This document shows positions 53,200 through 61,619 of a stretch of 64,000 bases of DNA, one piece after another. The notes under the pieces are model-generated. The model did no database searches, had not been told where the DNA came from, and saw only the letters and a program-made list of their open reading frames with translations. A program made the translations under genes and the position numbers. How positions within the stretch are numbered: the first letter of the stretch is position 1; each line of letters starts with the position of its first letter. The DNA comes from Arthrobacter psychrochitiniphilus (GTDB lineage: Bacteria > Actinomycetota > Actinomycetes > Actinomycetales > Micrococcaceae): assembly GCF_003185915.1 (NCBI RefSeq), contig NZ_QHLZ01000015.1:1-64000 (forward strand). The letters run 5' to 3'.

Positions 53200-53937
53200 T
53201 TAGCCCCACTCCTCCGAGCGGACCAAAATGGCGCCGGAGTCCGGGCAGAAGACAATGGTGTCAGCCGGAGCTTTTTTAATATCTACCAAGTCACCGGCGC
53301 TAAGCTGCATGCCCGAACCTTCTGACTTGCCGTGGAAGAGCCGTGCCGCACCCACCCCATACTTAGCCAGCGAACGGTCGTAGATGGCCAGCAGTGCCGG
53401 ATCAAAGGTGGCCGTCAGTTCGGTGCGCTCGCCTAGCGTGGCATCGCGCTCAAGCTTCAACCCGACCAACTTGCTCCGCACCTCATCAAGGACCTCATCC
53501 AGCACAGACTGCATCTGCGCTACGAGCCCTTGCTGGGCAGCCTGGTCAGATGTTGCCGCCTCGAACGCCTCCATGGCTTCAAGTTCTGTATCTTCAAGGT
53601 CACTACGGCGCTTGGTCAGTGATTCAATTTCACTCTGCAGTGCCATGAGATCTTTAGAGAGCCCCGTGCCACTATTGAGCTTGGCCTCATCACGTTCAAT
53701 CCGCGCTACGACGGCGGCAACATCGTCCTCTGCCTTGGTCAAAGCCCGGTGGCAATCGCTGACAGCCGTGTCAAGGACAACCAGATCGCTCTTCGCCACG
53801 GTGACCCCGGCATGCAGATCTGGCAGCCTGGGATCTTCCTTCAACGCCTTTGCCTGGACATCAAGTCCGCGCAATTTTCCGTCCAATACCGCAATATCCA
53901 GCAAACGCATTTGCTCGGCCGGTGCTGCCTTAGCCAT
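53200..53937 (-). CDS. Coiled-coil protein of the C4 zinc-ribbon (CT398/CdsZ-like) family with degenerate ribbon
   Basis: 245 residues. ATG with AGGAG upstream. A long antiparallel coiled coil spans about residues 30-190. The C-terminal tail, a four-Cys zinc ribbon in many relatives (CGxC ... CxxCGRILVR), reads SEGSGMQLSAGDLVDIKKAPADTIVFCPDSGAILVR, so only one of four Cys remains and zinc binding is unlikely. Directly downstream of the Nif3-like gene (49 bp), a common pairing in actinobacteria. Confidence 0.85.
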   Translation of the reverse strand: MAKAAPAEQMRLLDIAVLDGKLRGLDVQAKALKEDPRLPDLHAGVTVAKSDLVVLDTAVSDCHRALTKAEDDVAAVVARIERDEAKLNSGTGLSKDLMALQSEIESLTKRRSDLEDTELEAMEAFEAATSDQAAQQGLVAQMQSVLDEVLDEVRSKLVGLKLERDATLGERTELTATFDPALLAIYDRSLAKYGVGAARLFHGKSEGSGMQLSAGDLVDIKKAPADTIVFCPDSGAILVRSEEWG

Positions 53938-53986
53938 GTAACTCCTCCTGCTGCATCACGTGATGACAATAGTTCTTAGAACAAGC

Positions 53987-55027
53987 CTAGTTCCCGGGAG
54001 TCAGAATAAAGTCCCACGGGTCCGTGTTGGTCTGGCTCAATGCCAATTCTGCGGCAAATCCCTGATCGGCAAGCACGTTACCCAGAGCCACCATGGCGTT
54101 GGGTAGCCACAGCCATTCGCTGGCAAAGTGTGAAAGATCAATGAGGTAGGGCCGCCCGTCCAGTCGCGCCTCGCGGGCTTCGGAGGCTGGGTGGTGGCGT
54201 AGGTCTGCCGTGACAAACACATCGGCGTCGCTTGCCCGTACGGCGTCAAAGAGAGAGTCACCAGCTCCGCCACATACAGCTACCTTGCGCACCAGAGCAT
54301 CCCGCTCACCAGAGACCCGCACTCCCCCGGCTACGGCGGGCAGGGTGAGGAACACCTTTGCGGCCAGGTCACCAAGTTTTTCCGGAGCTGGCAAGAAACC
54401 TACGCGCCCAATGCCTTCTTCCACGAGTCCGTTGACGGCTGGCATGAGTGGCTGCACGTCACCGAGTTTCAAGATGTCCGCCAAGACGTCCGAGACACCG
54501 CCAACGGCGCTGTCGCCATTAGTGTGAACCGTCAGGAGAGCGCAACCACCCTCAATGAGCCGGTGGATGGCCCGCCCTTTCCCTGTTGTGGCGGCCACAG
54601 AGTTGACCCCCTTCAACAGAAGCGGGTGGTGGGTGATCAGTAATTGGGCGCCCCATTCCAGGGCTTCCTCAATCACTTCCAAGGTAGGGTCCACGGCAAA
54701 CATGATCCTGTCCACCTCGGCTTCGGGGCGGCCCACTACCAAGCCCACACGGTCCCATTCCTCGGCGAGAGATTCTGGCCAGAGTTCTTCCGCAGCGAGC
54801 AGAACATCAGAGAGGACGGGGGGCTCAGGGGCATCGTGCGCCGTGTCCTCAGCGTCGCCGGCCTCGACATGCTCCGGTGATTCTTCCGCGATGCCGTTTT
54901 GTTGGCTGTCCAACACATCGGCTTCAGCCATATCGCTAGCATCCTCGGATAGCTCCGGGGTATCGCCCATCCGGGCAACTTCGCCAGATCCGGGCTCTGA
55001 CGGGGGGAAAGTTGGTTCCTCGCTCAT
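53987..55027 (-). CDS. Nif3-like dinuclear metal-centre protein
   Basis: 346 residues. Residues 1-68 are an acidic, probably disordered extension (DTPELSEDASDMAEADVLDS). The Nif3/YbgI domain follows: LAEEWDRVGLVVGRPEAEVDRI, LLITHHPLLLKGVNS (metal His pair), LLTVHTNGDSAVGG, CGGAGDSLFDAVRASDADVFVTADLRHHPASEA and LIDLSHFASE. Forms hexamers with a two-metal site; proposed GTP cyclohydrolase I type 2-like or regulatory role. Probably one operon with the coiled-coil gene. Confidence 0.92.
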   Translation of the reverse strand: MSEEPTFPPSEPGSGEVARMGDTPELSEDASDMAEADVLDSQQNGIAEESPEHVEAGDAEDTAHDAPEPPVLSDVLLAAEELWPESLAEEWDRVGLVVGRPEAEVDRIMFAVDPTLEVIEEALEWGAQLLITHHPLLLKGVNSVAATTGKGRAIHRLIEGGCALLTVHTNGDSAVGGVSDVLADILKLGDVQPLMPAVNGLVEEGIGRVGFLPAPEKLGDLAAKVFLTLPAVAGGVRVSGERDALVRKVAVCGGAGDSLFDAVRASDADVFVTADLRHHPASEAREARLDGRPYLIDLSHFASEWLWLPNAMVALGNVLADQGFAAELALSQTNTDPWDFILTPGN

Positions 55028-55109
55028 GTTCCTACCTTACTTGCGGGCGGCCGGTGCGGAGCACACTTTGTGAGGGTTGGGAATCATCTGGCTCAGAAAT
55101 GACTTATAA

Positions 55110-55640
55110 ATGAACATGAAGACTTTTGTATTGGGCGGTGGTTGCTTTTGGTGCCTCGACGCCGTGTATCAGATGACCCGGGGCGTTCAATCGGTAGTGT
55201 CCGGTTATACCGGCGGCGCTCTACCCAACCCCAGTTATGATCAAATTTGCTCGGGCATGACAGGTCACGCAGAAATTGTTCAAGTCACTTTTGACGAGAA
55301 CATCATCCCTTCTGAAACCATTTTGGACATGTTCTTTGTTCAGCACGATCCCACTACCTTGAACCGCCAGGGTTATGACACCGGCACCCAGTACCGCTCT
55401 TCCATGTTCTACCGTGATGAGAGTGAAGAAGCGGAATTCCGGGCAGCAATCGTGCGCAATCAGCCGCTGTGGAAAGACCCCATAGTCACGGAAGTCACCC
55501 GGCTAGGGACCATCTATGAGGCAGAGAATTATCACCAAGATTTCTATGCGCAGCGCCCCGAGGTGGGCTACTGCCGGGTCATTATCAACCCAAAAATTGC
55601 GAAAGTTAGAAAACATTACGCGAAGTGGCTGACCGCCTAG
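55110..55640 (+). CDS. msrA: Peptide-methionine (S)-S-oxide reductase A
   Basis: 176 residues. Catalytic GGGCFWCLDAVYQMTRGV at about residues 8-25, VVSGYTGGALPNPSYDQICSGMTGHAEIVQV, QHDPTTLNRQGYDTGTQYRSSMFY and NYHQDFYAQRPEVGYC with a late Cys. It repairs oxidised methionine in proteins. Single gene. Confidence 0.95.
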   Translation: MNMKTFVLGGGCFWCLDAVYQMTRGVQSVVSGYTGGALPNPSYDQICSGMTGHAEIVQVTFDENIIPSETILDMFFVQHDPTTLNRQGYDTGTQYRSSMFYRDESEEAEFRAAIVRNQPLWKDPIVTEVTRLGTIYEAENYHQDFYAQRPEVGYCRVIINPKIAKVRKHYAKWLTA

Positions 55641-55743
55641 AACCACGTCTTGGTACTGACTACGCTGACCACAAAGCACAGCATGAAGTTCCCTTGCGTG
55701 AACTCCCGCTGCCAACACCCATTAGAACGACGAAGGACCACCC

Positions 55744-56679
55744 ATGGCACGTATCTATGACAATGTCACACAGCTGGTTGGCGGCACCCCGTTGGTGCGC
55801 CTGAACCACCTGACTGAAGGCCTGAACGCCACCGTCGCTGTGAAGTTGGAGTTCTACAACCCGGCTAACAGCGTGAAGGACCGGATTGGCGTGGCCATTG
55901 TTGATGCCGCCGAAGCCTCCGGTGAACTCAAGCCTGGTGGAACCATTGTTGAAGGCACCTCCGGTAACACAGGCATCGCCTTGGCCATGGTGGGTGCCGC
56001 CCGCGGTTACAAGGTCATCTTGACCATGCCTGAGACCATGTCCACCGAACGCCGTGTCATGCTGCGCGCCTATGGTGCTGAAATTATTCTGACCCCGGGT
56101 TCTGAGGGCATGCGTGGGGCAGTGGAGAAGGCCAAGGAAATTGTGGCCAACACCGAGAACGCCATCTGGGCCCAGCAGTTCGCCAATGAGGCTAACCCGG
56201 CCATCCACCGACTCACCACGGCCGAAGAAATTTGGAATGACACCGACGGCGCTGTGGATATTTTTGTTGCCGGCGTTGGTACCGGCGGTACGGTCACCGG
56301 CGTGGGCCAGGTCCTGAAGGATCGCAAACCAGGGGTACAAATTGTGGCCGTCGAGCCCATTGACTCCGCCATTCTTAACGGTGGAGCCCCCGGCCCCCAT
56401 AAGATTCAGGGCCTGGGGGCAAACTTCATTCCCGAGATTCTTGACCAGAAAATCTACGACGAAGTCATGGACGCCACGCTGGAGGACTCTGTCCGTGTAG
56501 CGCGCGATCTGGGTATGCGCGAAGGAATTTTGGGTGGCATTTCCTCCGGCGCCATTGTTTGGGCAGCCCTTGAATTGGCCAAGCGCCCGGAAAACGCTGG
56601 CAAGCTCATCGTCGCAATTGTTTGCGATTTTGGTGAGCGCTACATTTCAACTGTGCTCTACGACGATATCCGCGGCTAA
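55744..56679 (+). CDS. cysK: Cysteine synthase A (O-acetylserine sulfhydrylase)
   Basis: 311 residues. The PLP Lys lies in NPANSVKDRIGVAIVDAAE (about residue 43). The phosphate loop VEGTSGNTGIALAMVGAARG, TPGSEGMRGAVEKA and GVGTGGTVTGVGQ follow. It makes cysteine from O-acetylserine and sulfide. Followed by a terminator and then cysE, which makes its substrate. Confidence 0.96.
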   Translation: MARIYDNVTQLVGGTPLVRLNHLTEGLNATVAVKLEFYNPANSVKDRIGVAIVDAAEASGELKPGGTIVEGTSGNTGIALAMVGAARGYKVILTMPETMSTERRVMLRAYGAEIILTPGSEGMRGAVEKAKEIVANTENAIWAQQFANEANPAIHRLTTAEEIWNDTDGAVDIFVAGVGTGGTVTGVGQVLKDRKPGVQIVAVEPIDSAILNGGAPGPHKIQGLGANFIPEILDQKIYDEVMDATLEDSVRVARDLGMREGILGGISSGAIVWAALELAKRPENAGKLIVAIVCDFGERYISTVLYDDIRG

Positions 56680-56719
56680 GCCCATACCCTATGTGAGGAC
56701 CTGTTAAACCGGAATATTT

Positions 56720-56752
56720 CCCGCATCACTGACGCTGTGTCAGTGGTGCGGG
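56720..56752 (+). terminator. Terminator hairpin between cysK and cysE
   Basis: CCCGCATCACTGAC pairs with GTCAGTGGTGCGGG (14 bp, one G-T), then TCTTCTGG. Confidence 0.7.
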
Positions 56753-56826
56753 TCTTCTGGTATGTGGGACCGGCACCCTAAAACCTGCGCCACAATGCGT
56801 TTGTGGCGATCAACTGAAAGAAGTCT

Positions 56827-57414
56827 GTGGGATTTTTCAGCAGAATACGTGAAGACCTCGAATCGGCACGCTCGCATGACCCCGCAGCACGGGGTTCCAT
56901 GGAGAATCTTTTTGTCTACTCCGGCCTGCACGCCATCTGGGTGCACCGGCTGACACACAAGATGTGGGCTACGCCTGCCCTGCGTTTCCCGGCCCGGGTA
57001 CTTTCACAACTGACCCGTTTTGCCACCGGTATTGAGATACACCCAGGCGCCACTATTGGCAGACGGTTTTTCATTGACCACGGCATGGGCGTTGTCATTG
57101 GTGAAACCGCCGAGATCGGTGACGACGTCATGATTTACCACGGCGTCACGCTCGGCGGCCGTTCGCTGGCAAAAACCAAACGCCACCCCACCATCGGCAA
57201 CCGGGTCACCATCGGCGCTGGTGCAAAGATCCTGGGCCCCATCTACATTGGTGACGATTCAGCGGTAGGGGCCAACGCGGTCGTGGTTAAGGATGCGCCG
57301 GCCGAGTCCATCCTCACCGGTATCCCCGCCAAATCTCGGCACCGGGATGCGCGCAGAGAAATGGCTCCTGCTGTGGATCCGGCCGAATATATTGACCCCG
57401 CTATGTGGATCTAG
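56827..57414 (+). CDS. cysE: Serine O-acetyltransferase (EpsC/CysE type)
   Basis: 195 residues, GTG start. Left-handed beta-helix repeats: IEIHPGATIGRRFFIDHGMGVVIGETAEIGDDVMIYHGVTLGG, then RHPTIGNRVTIGAGAKILGPIYIGDDSAVGANAVVVKDAPAESI. It transfers acetyl from acetyl-CoA to serine. The C-terminal tail ends EYIDPAMWI; the terminal Ile is what CysK uses to form the cysteine synthase complex. Confidence 0.95.
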   Translation: MGFFSRIREDLESARSHDPAARGSMENLFVYSGLHAIWVHRLTHKMWATPALRFPARVLSQLTRFATGIEIHPGATIGRRFFIDHGMGVVIGETAEIGDDVMIYHGVTLGGRSLAKTKRHPTIGNRVTIGAGAKILGPIYIGDDSAVGANAVVVKDAPAESILTGIPAKSRHRDARREMAPAVDPAEYIDPAMWI

Positions 57415-57495
57415 TCCCGTTTGACGCACTCCAGGGAGCTGGCTCGAAGATATTCTAATACCGAGACAGTTATTGGAAATTTGTAAAGGAAGCCC

Positions 57496-58260
57496 ATGAT
57501 CGAAATCCTCACCCCGGCACGGCTTGAGCTGGCAAAGAAGAGCGGGGCGTTCGTTGCCCAGGTACTTAAGAGTCTTCAGGAACGCGTGGTTGTCGGCACA
57601 AATCTGCTGGAAATTGATGCCTGGGCTGCAGAGATGATCGCCGAGGCAGGGGCTATCTCCTGCTACGTGGATTATGCGCCTGCCTTCGGCCGCGGCCCGT
57701 TTGGTCATGTCATTTGCACGTCCGTCAACGACGCCGTGCTGCACGGGCTCCCCCACGATTACACTATTGCCGACGGCGATTTGCTCACCCTCGACTTCGC
57801 CGTGTCCCTCAACGGTGTTGTGGCTGACGCCGCCATCAGTTTCATTGTTGGCACCCCGCGCGATCCCGAGGATCAGCGCCTTATCGATGCCACCCGGGCC
57901 GCATTGGCGGCCGGCATTGCTGCCGCAAAGCCCGGTGCACGGGTGGGTGATATTTCTGCTGCTATTGGCAAGGTTCTCAAGGCCGCCGGATACAGCGTCA
58001 ACACCGATTTTGGCGGGCATGGGGTGGGCTCCACCATGCACCAGGAACCCCATATCGCCAACAACGGCAAGGCTGGGCAAGGCTACAAGCTCAAGGCTGG
58101 ACTGCTGCTCGCGATCGAACCCTGGGCCATGGTGGACACCGCCAAACTTGTCATGGACCCCGACGGCTGGACCCTGCGCAGCGCCACCGGGGCCCGCACA
58201 GCCCATACCGAGCACACGGTGGCCATCACCAAAAATGGCCCGGAGATCCTCACAGCCTGA
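57496..58260 (+). CDS. map: Methionine aminopeptidase, type I
   Basis: 254 residues, AAAGGAAG site. Metal ligands are visible in TLDFAVSLNGVVADAAIS (two Asp), GGHGVGSTMHQEPHIANNG (His), LLAIEPWAM (Glu) and HTEHTVAIT (Glu). It removes initiator Met. Ends 36 bp before a strong hairpin. Confidence 0.94.
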   Translation: MIEILTPARLELAKKSGAFVAQVLKSLQERVVVGTNLLEIDAWAAEMIAEAGAISCYVDYAPAFGRGPFGHVICTSVNDAVLHGLPHDYTIADGDLLTLDFAVSLNGVVADAAISFIVGTPRDPEDQRLIDATRAALAAGIAAAKPGARVGDISAAIGKVLKAAGYSVNTDFGGHGVGSTMHQEPHIANNGKAGQGYKLKAGLLLAIEPWAMVDTAKLVMDPDGWTLRSATGARTAHTEHTVAITKNGPEILTA

Positions 58261-58295
58261 CCCTACTCAAAGGCACAAGCACTGTTAAGAAACGA

Positions 58296-58336
58296 CGGCG
58301 GCCGGCAACTTTCTTATGGAAAGTTGCCGGCCGCCG
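58296..58336. terminator. Hairpin between map and gnd
   Basis: CGGCGGCCGGCAACTTTC pairs with GAAAGTTGCCGGCCGCCG, 18 bp perfect, small loop and no T tract; likely shared by the convergent genes. Confidence 0.7.
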
Positions 58337-58360
58337 TAGTGCTTCATACCCACGTGGTGC

Positions 58361-58429
58361 GGGTGGATGGGCCCACGCCCGCGAGGGACCCGCTGCGAGC
58401 TTGCGGTGGTCCGGGTGGATGGGCCCACG
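58361..58429. repeat. 17-bp direct repeat (GGGTGGATGGGCCCACG), two copies
   Basis: Identical copies at 58361-58377 and 58413-58429 in the map-gnd gap; each contains the TGGGCCCA palindrome. Confidence 0.7.
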
Positions 58430-58488
58430 ACTCCGAGGGCCCAAAGGAGCAGACGCGCTAGCGGCTGGTCCTTGGGAGGAGTCGGGGA

Positions 58489-59940
58489 CTAGTGCGTGTC
58501 TACCGCTGAGATCTCGGTCTTGTCGCCGCTCCACTGGGTGTGGAAGGTGCCTTCTTCGTCAACACGGTTGTACGTGTGGGCGCCGAAGAGATCGCGCAGG
58601 CCCTGGGTCAGGGCTGCGGGCAGACGCTTGCGGCGCAGGCCGTCATAGTAGGCCAGCGAGGAGGAGAATACGGGTACGGGGATTCCCAGCTGGACTGCAG
58701 TGGAGACCACGCGGCGCCAGGCCGGGAGGACCTCGGCGATTTCCGCTGCGAAGGCCGGGGCGAACAGCAGGTTTGCCGGCTTGTCCTCTGCGGCGTAGGC
58801 CTTGGTGATGTCCTTGAGCAGTTCGGCCCGGATGATGCAGCCGCCGCGCCACAGCGAGGCGATCTCATCCAGCTTCAGATCCCAGTTGTACTCGGTGGCT
58901 GCGCTGGTGAGCATGTCGATGCCCTGCGCGTAGCTGATGAGCTTGGATGCGTAGAGCGCCTGGCGAACGTCCTCAACGAAGTCGGCGCCCAGTTCAACGG
59001 CAACCTCGTGGCCAGCCAGAACTTCCTGGCCAATGGCACGCTGATCGCGCTGTGAGGACAGGCCGCGCGCAAACACGGACTCGGCGATGGCTGAGATGGG
59101 TGAACCCAGATCCAGACCGGACTGAACGGTCCAGCGGCCCGTACCCTTCTGGCCTGCCGAGTCAACAATGACGTCAACCAGCGGCTTACCGGTCTTGGCG
59201 TCGACATGGCCAAGAACTTCAGCGGTGATTTCAATCAGGAAGGAGGCCAACTGGCCTTCGTTCCACTTACCGAAGATCTCTGCCTGCTCTGCCGGCTCAA
59301 TGCCAGCAGCGCTGCGGAGGAGATCGTAAGCCTCACCGATGACCTGCATGTCGGCGTATTCGATCCCGTTATGGACCATCTTCACAAAGTGACCAGCGCC
59401 ATCGGTGCCGATCCATGCACAGCAGGGCTCGCCGTCGACCTTGGCAGAAATTTTCTCCAACAGCGGGCCAAGGGCATCGTAGGATTCCTTGGAACCACCG
59501 GGCATGATGGACGGACCCAGCAGGGCACCTTCCTCACCACCGGAGACGCCGACGCCTACGAAGTGCAGATCCTTCTTGGCCAGATCCGCTTCACGGCGTC
59601 GGGTGTCCTGAAAGTTGGAGTTACCGCCGTCGATGATGATATCGCCAGCTTCCATCAGCGGGACGAGCTGATCGATAACGGAGTCAACGGGACCGCCAGC
59701 CTTGACCATGATGAGCACGCGGCGCGGCTTCTCCAAGGACTCCACGAGCTCGGCCAGGGTCTCGGTACGAACAAAAGCGCCCTCGCTGCCGTGTGCGTTA
59801 AGCAGCGCGTCAGTCTTTTCGACCGAGCGGTTGTGCAGCGCCACGGTGTATCCGTTGCGAGCCAGGTTGCGGGCCAGGTTTGCGCCCATGACGGCCAGGC
59901 CGGTGACGCCAATCTGTGCTGTTCCAATTTGTGCAGACAT
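58489..59940 (-). CDS. gnd: 6-phosphogluconate dehydrogenase, decarboxylating
   Basis: 483 residues from ATG 59940 (TGGAGGT site); the longer frame to 60012 is not needed. NADP-binding GVTGLAVMGANLARNLARNG, then DIIIDGGNSNFQDTRRREADL, VGVGVSGGEEGALLGPSIMPGG, KMVHNGIEYADMQVIGEAYDLL and SAGQKGTGRWTVQS. It oxidises 6-phosphogluconate to ribulose-5-phosphate with CO2 release in the pentose phosphate pathway. Confidence 0.96.
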   Translation of the reverse strand: MSAQIGTAQIGVTGLAVMGANLARNLARNGYTVALHNRSVEKTDALLNAHGSEGAFVRTETLAELVESLEKPRRVLIMVKAGGPVDSVIDQLVPLMEAGDIIIDGGNSNFQDTRRREADLAKKDLHFVGVGVSGGEEGALLGPSIMPGGSKESYDALGPLLEKISAKVDGEPCCAWIGTDGAGHFVKMVHNGIEYADMQVIGEAYDLLRSAAGIEPAEQAEIFGKWNEGQLASFLIEITAEVLGHVDAKTGKPLVDVIVDSAGQKGTGRWTVQSGLDLGSPISAIAESVFARGLSSQRDQRAIGQEVLAGHEVAVELGADFVEDVRQALYASKLISYAQGIDMLTSAATEYNWDLKLDEIASLWRGGCIIRAELLKDITKAYAAEDKPANLLFAPAFAAEIAEVLPAWRRVVSTAVQLGIPVPVFSSSLAYYDGLRRKRLPAALTQGLRDLFGAHTYNRVDEEGTFHTQWSGDKTEISAVDTH

Positions 59941-60116
59941 AGTACCTCCAGAGAAAATATCGGGTTTCCTCAAGCTTATCCGTGTTGGGACCCGTTCCGC
60001 AGCAGCTTCCAAGATTTGGGCACTCGCAGCCTGTCATAAATGACTTGCAACTTGGCGCCCGCATTGCCAAACGCAAACCCCAAGTACCCCAGATTGAGAG
60101 GTAGAACGTCCCGCCA

Positions 60117-60145
60117 TTGTGCTTTGGGCGCAGAGACTGTATATT
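60117..60145 (+). promoter_or_regulatory. Promoter of putative sRNA 1
   Basis: TTGTGC (60117-60122), 17 bp, TATATT (60140-60145). The predicted transcription start falls at the first base of the hairpin. Confidence 0.55.
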
Positions 60146-60152
60146 AAATCCA

Positions 60153-60204
60153 GATCCTCCACTGTGGCGTCCCCCAATAGCCACAGTGGAGGATCATCCA
60201 TTTT
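60153..60204 (+). ncRNA. Putative minimal hairpin small RNA 1 (C-rich loop)
   Basis: Perfect 16-bp stem GATCCTCCACTGTGGC / GCCACAGTGGAGGATC around the 11-nt loop GTCCCCCAATA (60169-60179), then ATCCATTTT. With the promoter just upstream, the transcript would be about 50 nt and almost entirely hairpin. The loop contains CCCCC, complementary to G-rich ribosome sites. A second copy with the same loop lies 180 bp downstream. No protein could be encoded. Confidence 0.6.
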
Positions 60205-60221
60205 AAGGACTTTCCCGCCAA

Positions 60222-60285
60222 CTCCCCGGCTCTAAATTGGCTGCCACGGCACTACTTTCCGTGGCTACCGCGCCAGGCTGGGGAG
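60222..60285. other. Structured element between the two hairpin RNAs
   Basis: Outer pairing CTCCCCGGC (60222-60230) with GCTGGGGAG (60277-60285, one G-T) and an inner perfect hairpin GCCACGG/CCGTGGC (60243-60265) with a 9-nt loop. No promoter or T tract seen; significance uncertain. Confidence 0.3.
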
Positions 60286-60310
60286 CGATCTGAAAATGTT
60301 CAGTGTCAGT

Positions 60311-60339
60311 TTGCATCTTGCACCGTCGCAGGATATATT
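60311..60339 (+). promoter_or_regulatory. Promoter of putative sRNA 2
   Basis: TTGCAT (60311-60316), 17 bp, TATATT (60334-60339). Same geometry and identical -10 as promoter 1. Confidence 0.6.
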
Positions 60340-60346
60340 TTTATTA

Positions 60347-60397
60347 CTGGTTCCCCACCACAGCGTCCCCCAATAGCTGTGGCGGGGAACCTTTTTA
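60347..60397 (+). ncRNA. Putative minimal hairpin small RNA 2 (same C-rich loop)
   Basis: Stem GGTTCCCCACCACAGC / GCTGTGGCGGGGAACC (16 positions, one A-C mismatch) around the loop GTCCCCCAATA (60365-60375), identical to RNA 1, followed by TTTTTAG. Compared with RNA 1, seven stem pairs (positions 2, 4, 6, 11-14) differ on both arms with pairing kept. This strongly suggests selection on RNA structure and loop rather than on stem sequence. Confidence 0.65.
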
Positions 60398-60450
60398 GTT
60401 TGCCCACCTTTGAGCCCGGCACAGCCCCACGCTTGAAGGTGGCCGCAGAG

Positions 60451-61353
60451 TTACTTGAAGGCCAGCAACCGCAGGAACTGTAACTCACTGATGATTCGGA
60501 TATCCTGACCGGCCGAGGCCAGTTCCGCAGCTCGTTTGACCTTGGCGCTAGGGCGCCCGCCTCCCAGGACCTCTGCGCTGACTACCATGGTCACCTTCTT
60601 AGTTGTGCTGTTGGCAATAGTTGCACCCTTGGCCGCAGACGCATCCTGTGCCTGAACCCTGGGCATGGCGGCAAGATCCCCGCTAAAGACGATTGTCTGG
60701 CCAAAGAGGGGCCCATAGGGGTTCGCCTGGGGGTTGGGCGGTGGCAGGTCCGCCAGCTTACGCGTGTAGCCTACCGCGTAGTAGCTAGGCAGCTTAGCCG
60801 CTTCGTTCTTCGCTTCGGGCCATAGGGCTGAAAGTGTGGCCGCTCCGCTGCGCCTGGCCAGTTCAATCGCAATGAGGGCGCTGGCACGGGCGTCGTCGCC
60901 GGCGTCATGATGGTTGAACGCGGGCAACTCCAAGGCACCCACCACATCTGAAAGCGTGTAGTGGTCCAGTTGTAGGTGCTTGCGGGCAAGGGTCAAGGTG
61001 CAGTGAAAGTCCAAGTTGGTGGCGGGCAAACCACTGGCCTCATTGGCCTTGGATATGACTGATTTTTCAAAGCTGACGTTGTGGCCCACTAGGGCGTCGC
61101 CGCCAATGAAGTCCATCATGGGGCCGTGAATGCCACGCCAGTCCGGCATGTTGCGCACGTGCGCGGCCGTAATGCCATGGATACCCACGTTTATGGGAAG
61201 AAAGTCCGCATAGCCTGGCAGCGGCTTCATGAGCCATGAAACCTGCTCCACCACCTGACCGGATTTGACCTTGGTCAACCCCACTGCGCACGCGGAGGCG
61301 CGGTAGTTATTGGCTGTTTCAAAATCGATCGCGGTAAATGAAATACCATCCAT
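60451..61353 (-). CDS. DEDDh 3'-5' exonuclease with C-terminal BRCT domain
   Basis: 300 residues. Exonuclease domain (about 1-170): FTAIDFETANNYRASACAVGL (DFE), GHNVSFEKSVISK and NHHDAGDDARASALIAIELA with the catalytic His and Asp, as in DNA polymerase III epsilon. BRCT domain (about 215-300): GPLFGQTIVFSGDLAAMPRVQAQDASAAKGATIANSTTKKVTMVV. Likely a DNA-repair exonuclease directed by BRCT contacts. Single gene on the minus strand. Confidence 0.9.
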   Translation of the reverse strand: MDGISFTAIDFETANNYRASACAVGLTKVKSGQVVEQVSWLMKPLPGYADFLPINVGIHGITAAHVRNMPDWRGIHGPMMDFIGGDALVGHNVSFEKSVISKANEASGLPATNLDFHCTLTLARKHLQLDHYTLSDVVGALELPAFNHHDAGDDARASALIAIELARRSGAATLSALWPEAKNEAAKLPSYYAVGYTRKLADLPPPNPQANPYGPLFGQTIVFSGDLAAMPRVQAQDASAAKGATIANSTTKKVTMVVSAEVLGGGRPSAKVKRAAELASAGQDIRIISELQFLRLLAFK

Positions 61354-61567
61354 GGCGTCCCCGTCTTATTCTGTGCAAGTTATTGCGTGCATCTGGTGCA
61401 GTTCCATACCCCAAGGCCGCCCCAGGCATCGGACCATCTTCCCATCCGGAGCCGCTTGAGCTGTACTTTGACGTTCTCGCTATGGTTCAAACCACAGCAG
61501 AAACTTCATAGCGGCGCGCATTCGAGGATGGGAGCGCAAGTGGGCGTCAAACCATGCGTCAACGCAA

Positions 61568-61615
61568 AGAACCCCGCCTGTCCGTAGCCGTTTGGCGCCG
61601 GAATGGCGGGGTTCT
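61568..61615 (-). terminator. Terminator after tRNA-Val
   Basis: Arms AGAACCCCGCC and GGCGGGGTTCT pair perfectly over 11 bp; on the minus strand TTT follows the second arm. Confidence 0.7.
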
Positions 61616-61619
61616 TCTG

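Noticed and set aside
57259..58215. 318-codon open frame antisense to map
   Set aside because: Shadow of the map reading frame; Gly/His/Asn-rich composition typical of antisense frames.
60153..60391. The two hairpins as ordinary terminators of gnd or of the exonuclease gene
   Set aside because: Both T runs are on the plus strand while both flanking genes are on the minus strand, and promoters lie directly before each hairpin; identical loops would not be expected of simple terminators.
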